This document shows, piece after piece, positions 39,136 to 45,128 of a stretch of DNA of 45,128 nucleotides. The notes beneath the pieces were generated by a model. That model was not told the origin of the DNA. It saw only the letters and a program-made list of their open reading frames with translations, and searched no databases. The position numbers and the translations under genes were made by a program. Source of the DNA: an uncultured Pelagibacteraceae bacterium (lineage in GTDB: Bacteria; Pseudomonadota; Alphaproteobacteria; Pelagibacterales; Pelagibacteraceae); NCBI GenBank assembly GCA_902572945.1, contig CACGHU010000004.1, positions 1 through 45,128 of the forward strand, given 5' to 3'. Position 1 is the first letter of the stretch; every line of letters begins with the position of its first letter.

Positions 39136-40198
39136 CTATTGTTTCTATTATTATTTTGTTATTGATTTCCCATGTATTTTTTGAACTGAAATCTCTCATA
39201 GCTTTTTTTTTAAGCTGTAAATCTGTTTTATCATCTAGCATATTTGATATTATTTCATAGAAATTTTTTTGGCGTATATCTTTTTGCTCAATCATCCAAC
39301 AACAATTATTATTTTTATAATAAATTGCGTTAAAAAATTGATGATTATCTTTAGAATAGGGGAATGGGATAGCTAATGATGGTACTTCAAAAAATACTAA
39401 TTCAGCCAAAGTAGATGCTCCTGCACGAGTGATACAAAAATCAGTTTTTAAGAAAATACTTTCTAAAGAGCGATCAAAGTCAAAAAGCTTAAACGCAATC
39501 TTATTTTTTTGATAAAAAATTTCAAGGTCATCAAAATTTTTTTTATTAGCTTGATGATATATAAATAATTTGAAATTTTCCGACAATTTTTTTAACATAT
39601 CTTTTAATTCTGTTTGAAAAAATTTTGCTCCCTGACTTCCGCCAATAACGAGAATAACTTTTTCATCCAAAGATTTTTTAATATCTTTTTTCAAAAAATA
39701 GCTTTTTTTGCTTAAAACTGGATAAATAATTTGTAATTTATGAATATATTTTTTAGGAAAATTTTTTATGAAGTTTGAATAACAAAAAACTTTTTCACAT
39801 TGCTTCAAAAAAAATAAATTTGACTGGCCTAATACCATATTAGGCTCGAACAAAAACAATTTAGATTTTGTAAATATTGATGCTATACAAATGGGGAAAG
39901 TCATGTAACCGCCAGTTGAAATAATTTTATCAATTTTTTTTTCCTTCAAATAAAAAAATGATTTAATTATTGAAATTAAGAAAAGAAATAAATTAAGAGG
40001 AATTTTAAAAATATTCTTTTTTATATCAGGTACATCTATAATTTTATTATTATACACTTTTGTATCAATAAATCTCAATCCTCTTAAATCAGAAGTTAAA
40101 AAAACTTCATTATTTTGTTTTAAATGTTCATAAAAATTTAATGCAGGAATAATATGCCCTCCAGAACCTCCTGTAGTTATTAAAATATTTTTTTTCAA
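39125..40198 (-). CDS. murG: Undecaprenyldiphospho-muramoylpentapeptide beta-N-acetylglucosaminyltransferase
   Basis: ILITTGGSGGHIIPAL, ILVIGGSQGAKFF, ITRAGASTLAEL. Confidence 0.94.
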   Translation of the reverse strand: MKKNILITTGGSGGHIIPALNFYEHLKQNNEVFLTSDLRGLRFIDTKVYNNKIIDVPDIKKNIFKIPLNLFLFLISIIKSFFYLKEKKIDKIISTGGYMTFPICIASIFTKSKLFLFEPNMVLGQSNLFFLKQCEKVFCYSNFIKNFPKKYIHKLQIIYPVLSKKSYFLKKDIKKSLDEKVILVIGGSQGAKFFQTELKDMLKKLSENFKLFIYHQANKKNFDDLEIFYQKNKIAFKLFDFDRSLESIFLKTDFCITRAGASTLAELVFFEVPSLAIPFPYSKDNHQFFNAIYYKNNNCCWMIEQKDIRQKNFYEIISNMLDDKTDLQLKKKAMRDFSSKNTWEINNKIIIETIDEN

Positions 40199-41316
40199 TT
40201 TATATTTTTTTTTGTAAGATTTAATATAATTCCAGCAAGAATTGAACTTCCAATAATTGATGATCCGCCATTACTTAAAAATGGGAGAGTCATTCCTGTT
40301 GTTGGTAAAATTCTAATATTTACTCCTAAATGAATTAAAAATTGAAAAAATATTATTATACTGCATCCAAATATAATAAATTTAATCTTGTCATTTTTAA
40401 GATATGAGATCTTTTTAAAAGTTCTATATAAAAATATCAGAAAGATTATTAATATAAAAAATATCATTATTACTCCAAATTCTTCCGAAATTACTGAGAC
40501 AATATAATCAGTATGAGCTTCTGGAACTTTATTTTTTAAAACTCCTTCACCAATACCTTTTCCAAAAAATCCTCCACTTATAATAGCCTCAGATGCTTTC
40601 TCTGACTGATAATTGTTTCCAGATGAAGGATTTAAAAAAGATGTAATTCTAATCATAATATACTCAAATTTTGGGACAAAAATTACAAGTGATAGCACAG
40701 TAGTAATTACAAGACTTAAAAATAAAAAAAATAAATAAAGATTTATTCCAGAGATAAATATTAATGAAAGCCATGTAAGAAAAATTAGAATTGTTTGCCC
40801 AATATCTGGTTGAGCGGCCAATAAAATGATAATTGGTAAAATTAATATAAAACTTACAAAATATTTTATGAATCGATAATTTTTATTTTCAAAACTTAAA
40901 GATGTAGCAATCATTACAATTATAAAAGGTTTTAAAAGTTCTATAGGCTGAAATCTTGGTAGAAAAAAAAAATCTAACCATCTTTTTGATCCTTTAACTT
41001 CAGTTCCAATGAAGAGAACTAAAATCAAGGTTATTAAAAAAATTATGAAAAATATATATGAAAGTACAAATAGTTTATTTTTTTCTAAAATTGAAAAAAA
41101 AAACATTGTAAATATACCGACCGTTATAAAAATGCAGTGCTTAAGAAAGAAAAAATAATTATTGGTATTTAATCTATCTGAGGCCACAAGTGAAGTAGAA
41201 AGCAAAGAAAATAATAATCCTAAAGTAAAAAGCGATAAAAGAGTTATTAAAATCGTCTTGTCTAAACTTCTCCACCAGTAAAAATAAAGATTATTTAAAA
41301 ATTTATTATCTAACAT
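40195..41316 (-). CDS. ftsW: Peptidoglycan glycosyltransferase FtsW (SEDS family)
   Basis: KGSKRWLDFFFLPRFQPIELLKPF, AQPDIGQTIL, SEKASEAIISGGFFGKGIGEGVLKNKVPEAHTDYIVSVISEEFG. Confidence 0.94.
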   Translation of the reverse strand: MLDNKFLNNLYFYWWRSLDKTILITLLSLFTLGLLFSLLSTSLVASDRLNTNNYFFFLKHCIFITVGIFTMFFFSILEKNKLFVLSYIFFIIFLITLILVLFIGTEVKGSKRWLDFFFLPRFQPIELLKPFIIVMIATSLSFENKNYRFIKYFVSFILILPIIILLAAQPDIGQTILIFLTWLSLIFISGINLYLFFLFLSLVITTVLSLVIFVPKFEYIMIRITSFLNPSSGNNYQSEKASEAIISGGFFGKGIGEGVLKNKVPEAHTDYIVSVISEEFGVIMIFFILIIFLIFLYRTFKKISYLKNDKIKFIIFGCSIIIFFQFLIHLGVNIRILPTTGMTLPFLSNGGSSIIGSSILAGIILNLTKKNIN

Positions 41317-42616
41317 TTTTAATTTTATATCGACTTATTAAGTGATTAAAATATTTACCTCTTTCTTCAAAATTTCTAAAATTATCAAAAGATGCTGCAC
41401 ATGGACTGAATAATAAATTTATTTTTTTATTTTTGTCCTCTTTTTGAATATCTTTACGTATCTGCTTTATAACTTCTTCAAGATTGCGAAATTTTGAATA
41501 TTCAAATTTGTTTTTGAAATTCTTAATGAAAAATGAGCTATATTGACCGAACACATAAATTTTGGATATATTATTTTTTTTACTATGCTTAAACTTATCT
41601 CCCTTTTTAGGCAAACCTCCTAATATCCAAAAAATTTTATCAAGATTATTTAATAGACCTTCTGAAGAGGAAAAGCTTGTCGATTTTGAGTCATTAATAA
41701 TTCTTAACCTTTTTGAATTATGAATTATTTGCTGCCTAAAATTAAGAGCCTTAAAATTGTTTACAACTTTAAAAATAGCTCTTTTTTTAATTCGAAGTTT
41801 TGAACATATTTTTAAAATAAAAGATAAATTTTGTAAATTGTTTGAATTTTTAAAATAACTGTTTTTTAATAGCTTATTATCTTGCTGCGATATTTTATTT
41901 TCCACATTTGTAATTTTACAAATAAATTTTTTATTTTTAAGAAATTCTTTTTGAACTGGATCTGAGTTATTTATAAATCCACAATCATTTTTTTTTAGTG
42001 AATATATTAATTTAAATTTTGTTTTTATATAATTCTTAATTGTTTTATGTCTTTCCAGGTGATCAGGAGAAATATTTAATAAAACTCCATAATTAGGTTT
42101 AAAAATTCTACTATAAGAAATTTGATATGAGGAAATTTCTACAACAAAAACTGTTTTATTAGATATTTTGTTTTCATTAAGAATAGCATTTCCAATGTTC
42201 CCCACTAATCTTGCGTCATATTTATTTTTTTTTAAAATATCGTACAATAATTTAGCCGATGTAGATTTACCGTTTGTTCCAGTGATAGCTACAATGAAAT
42301 TCTCTGGATTTTTTGCATAAAAAACATCTAAATCTGTACAAATTTTTGATTTATTTTTTTTTACATATTTTTTTAATGAACAATTAGAAATATTAATGCC
42401 TGGACTTATAATTATGTGATCAAACTTAGTTTTATAAATTTCTTTTTTTGAAATTAGACGTTTTTTTAAATTTTTTCCTTTTAAATTTTGGAAATTATCA
42501 TCAAAGCACTTGATAAAGTTGTTTTTTTTTAAATAATTTAGGCTAGATTGACCCGAAACCCCAAGACCGTAAATTAATATTTTTTTTTTAAAATATAGGT
42601 CCTTTTCTAATTTCAT
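41306..42616 (-). CDS. murD: UDP-N-acetylmuramoylalanine--D-glutamate ligase
   Basis: ILIYGLGVSGQSSLNYL, VAITGTNGKSTSAKLL, LLNISPDHLERH, NDSKSTSF. Confidence 0.93.
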   Translation of the reverse strand: MKLEKDLYFKKKILIYGLGVSGQSSLNYLKKNNFIKCFDDNFQNLKGKNLKKRLISKKEIYKTKFDHIIISPGINISNCSLKKYVKKNKSKICTDLDVFYAKNPENFIVAITGTNGKSTSAKLLYDILKKNKYDARLVGNIGNAILNENKISNKTVFVVEISSYQISYSRIFKPNYGVLLNISPDHLERHKTIKNYIKTKFKLIYSLKKNDCGFINNSDPVQKEFLKNKKFICKITNVENKISQQDNKLLKNSYFKNSNNLQNLSFILKICSKLRIKKRAIFKVVNNFKALNFRQQIIHNSKRLRIINDSKSTSFSSSEGLLNNLDKIFWILGGLPKKGDKFKHSKKNNISKIYVFGQYSSFFIKNFKNKFEYSKFRNLEEVIKQIRKDIQKEDKNKKINLLFSPCAASFDNFRNFEERGKYFNHLISRYKIKNVR

Positions 42617-43701
42617 TATCTAAATTTTAATGTTGCCAAACCAATCATCGCTAAAATAATTGCAACTATCCAAAATCTTACAACTACAGTTGATTCTGGC
42701 CATCCTTTCTTTTCATAATGATGATGAATAGGAGCCATTTTAAATATTCTTTTTCCTGTCATTTTAAATGATATAACTTGAACAATTACTGAGATTGCCT
42801 CTAAAACAAATAAACCACCAGTTATAGCTAATACAATTTCATGTTTGGTAATTATGCCTACTGCACCTAACGATCCTCCTAAAGATAATGATCCTGTGTC
42901 TCCCATAAAAATTTTAGCTGGTGGTGCATTAAACCATAAAAAGCCTAAACAAGATCCAATTATAGCACCAAGAAAAACTGTTACTTCACCTACACCCTTT
43001 ATATATGGAATTTGTAAGTACTCTGAAAAAACAATATTTCCTGTTACATAACTTATAAAAGCAAAACATCCAGCAACTAAAATTACTGGAACTGTTGCTA
43101 AACCATCTAATCCATCTGTTAGATTTACTGCATTTGATGAGCCTACAATAATAAATATTCCAAATGGAATAAAAAACCAGCCTAAATTAATAATTAAATT
43201 TTTAAAAAAAGGGAAATATAAATTATTTAAATTTTGGTTATCAGAAAAGTAAGTTAAAGCCATTACTCCAATTAAAGCTATAATTACTTGAGAAGTTAAT
43301 TTAAACCTAAAAGATATACCTGTAGAATTCTTATATTTTACTTTTTTAAAATCATCAAATGCTCCCAATAAACCATAACTTCCTACTATATAAATTAAAA
43401 ACCATATATATATACTTTTAAGATCTCCCCAAAGTAAAATACCAGAAAATAATCCAACAAGTATTAGTACACCACCCATAGTCGGTGTACCTATCTTTTT
43501 AATAATATGTTCATTTGGACCATCTTCTCTAATAGGATCTAAGATTTGCTTTGTAGAAAAATATTTTATGAAAGGATTACCAATTAGAAACACAACAAAT
43601 AAAGAGGTAAATACAGCCAATCCAGTTCTTACAGTCAAATACTTAAATACATTTAAAAATGAATATGTTTCAATAAATTCTAATATTAGCAAATATAACA
43701 T
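42616..43701 (-). CDS. mraY: Phospho-N-acetylmuramoyl-pentapeptide-transferase
   Basis: KIGTPTMGGVLIL, NAVNLTDGLDGLAT, GDTGSLSLGGSLGAVGI, APIHHHYEKKGWPESTVVVRFW. Confidence 0.97.
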   Translation of the reverse strand: MLYLLILEFIETYSFLNVFKYLTVRTGLAVFTSLFVVFLIGNPFIKYFSTKQILDPIREDGPNEHIIKKIGTPTMGGVLILVGLFSGILLWGDLKSIYIWFLIYIVGSYGLLGAFDDFKKVKYKNSTGISFRFKLTSQVIIALIGVMALTYFSDNQNLNNLYFPFFKNLIINLGWFFIPFGIFIIVGSSNAVNLTDGLDGLATVPVILVAGCFAFISYVTGNIVFSEYLQIPYIKGVGEVTVFLGAIIGSCLGFLWFNAPPAKIFMGDTGSLSLGGSLGAVGIITKHEIVLAITGGLFVLEAISVIVQVISFKMTGKRIFKMAPIHHHYEKKGWPESTVVVRFWIVAIILAMIGLATLKFR

Positions 43702-45074
43702 TAGTTAGCGCCTCTTAAAGTTCCAACTATTTTGTTTAAACCAGTCGAGTTTGATCCTTTAACCATTAAATAATCATTATTATTTAAATCTCTAACAATC
43801 AAATCATAAATATCGGATGTTTTTCTTAAAATTCTTCCTTTTCTGTTTTTTTTAATACCTTTAAATGTTTCTATTGCATGTTTGCCATAAATATGAATCT
43901 TATTTATTTTCGATTTATTTAAAATATTTGACATATTCTTATGTAGTTTTTTTGAATGTTTTCCAAGCTCAAGCATATCTCCCATTAAAAAGTGCCTTTT
44001 TTTATTTTCAACAACAGTACTACTAAAATTCGATATTGCACTAGACAGCGAAAGAGGATTTGAATTATAGCTTTCGTCAACCAAAAAAAATTTTTTATTT
44101 TTAAATTTAATTTTTGAAATATTTCCTCTTCCAGTGGGAATTAAAAAATTTTTGAAAAATTCAGATTTTAATTTTTTTGTTTTTTTTAATATATATAAAA
44201 CGGCTATAGCAGATAAAATATTTTTGATATAATTTTGGTATTTATATTTAATATCAAATTTTTTTATTTCATCAAAAATACGAACTTTTATTTTAAAATA
44301 GTTTCTAAATTTTGTTAATTTTAAAAATCTTATATCTGATTCATAAGAATAGCCAAAAGATATAATATTTAATTTTCTTTTTATTGCTATTTTTTTGTGA
44401 AAAGTGAAAAATTTGTCATCTGAATTTAAAATTAAAAAACCATTTCTTTTAATATTATTAATTATTTCAGATTTTGCTTTTGCAATTTCTGAAATATTAT
44501 TAAAATTCTTTGCATGGGCATATGAAATATTTGTTATTATCCCAATATTAGGTTTTACTATACTTGATAAAAAATCTATTTCTCCTTTTTTATCCATCCC
44601 AATTTCAAAAACTCCAAAATTATCATTTATATTTAAGTTAAATAGGCTTAATGGCACACCATACTTATTATTATAAGATTTTGGAGAACAACTTACTTTG
44701 CCAACTTTATTCAAACAATTTGCTAATAGGTCCTTTAATGAAGTTTTTCCACAACTTCCTGTTATTCCAATTATTTGTCCATTATAAACACTTCTTATAC
44801 TAGATGATATTTTGGTCATAAAATCTAAAGTATTTTTCACCCTAAAGATTTTTTTGTTATTTATTTTTCCTCTTATTTTATCTGTTACAATAATTGACGC
44901 TCCCTTTTTAATTGCTTCAGGAATAAACATATTGCCATCATTTTTTTTTCCTTTAATTGCAAAAAAGATATCATCTTTTTTTATTTCCTTTGAGTTTATA
45001 GAAGCTTTGTTTAATCTAATTGATTTATCAATTTTTTTGATTTCTTTTTGCTCTTTTAGAATATTTAATTTCAA
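43701..45074 (-). CDS. murF: UDP-N-acetylmuramoyl-tripeptide--D-alanyl-D-alanine ligase (frame remains open to the window end)
   Basis: INSKEIKKDDIFFAIKGKKNDG, IIGITGSCGKTSLKDLLA, DESYNSNPLSLSSAI, LMGDMLELG. The track start is TTG with no in-frame stop upstream in the window. Confidence 0.92.
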   Translation of the reverse strand: MKLNILKEQKEIKKIDKSIRLNKASINSKEIKKDDIFFAIKGKKNDGNMFIPEAIKKGASIIVTDKIRGKINNKKIFRVKNTLDFMTKISSSIRSVYNGQIIGITGSCGKTSLKDLLANCLNKVGKVSCSPKSYNNKYGVPLSLFNLNINDNFGVFEIGMDKKGEIDFLSSIVKPNIGIITNISYAHAKNFNNISEIAKAKSEIINNIKRNGFLILNSDDKFFTFHKKIAIKRKLNIISFGYSYESDIRFLKLTKFRNYFKIKVRIFDEIKKFDIKYKYQNYIKNILSAIAVLYILKKTKKLKSEFFKNFLIPTGRGNISKIKFKNKKFFLVDESYNSNPLSLSSAISNFSSTVVENKKRHFLMGDMLELGKHSKKLHKNMSNILNKSKINKIHIYGKHAIETFKGIKKNRKGRILRKTSDIYDLIVRDLNNNDYLMVKGSNSTGLNKIVGTLRGAN

Positions 45075-45128
45075 GTTATTTGAAAGAGATTTATTCTTAA
45101 ATCTGATAGAACTTAAAATAGTATTTTT

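Overview
This 45 kb window is AT-rich, very compact alphaproteobacterial core genome. It is most consistent with SAR11/Pelagibacterales, judged from gene order, Lys/Asn/Ile-rich proteins and near-zero intergenic space. From left to right it contains: glyQ and an S49 peptidase; an isoprenoid/cofactor block (polyprenyl synthase, pdxH, aroC, dxs, ispA, xseB, tsaC/sua5); an ABC-2 transporter pair; a membrane-anchored SGNH hydrolase; tRNA-Arg(TCG); rluD-like and rpoH. A long minus-strand block follows: purA, thiD, glmM, folP, ftsH, tilS, cpoB/ybgF, pal, tolB, tolA, tolR, tolQ, a phage-type RuvC-like resolvase, yebC, ymdB, 5-FCL, zapA and a coiled-coil ORF. Next is a plus-strand block: tkt, gap, pgk, class I fba, thiE, efp, suhB, rpmE, trcR (DUF1013), rpsU and tRNA-fMet. 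The window ends in a minus-strand dcw block: murC, murG, ftsW, murD, mraY, murF. I see no CRISPR array, transposon, prophage or rRNA. The most noteworthy observations are: (1) an apparent inverted glyS junction at the left edge, either an assembly/MDA chimera or a rearrangement; (2) a phage-type RuvC-like resolvase between yebC and tolQ, with ruvA, ruvB and ybgC absent from that position; (3) a probable AUU start and a hairpin/U-tract leader on rpsU; (4) a murF frame that stays open upstream through the window edge, possibly a MurE-MurF fusion; (5) repeated convergent gene pairs that share one TTAA/TTAG tetranucleotide as both stop codons. I did not find strong evidence for a wholly new multi-gene system.
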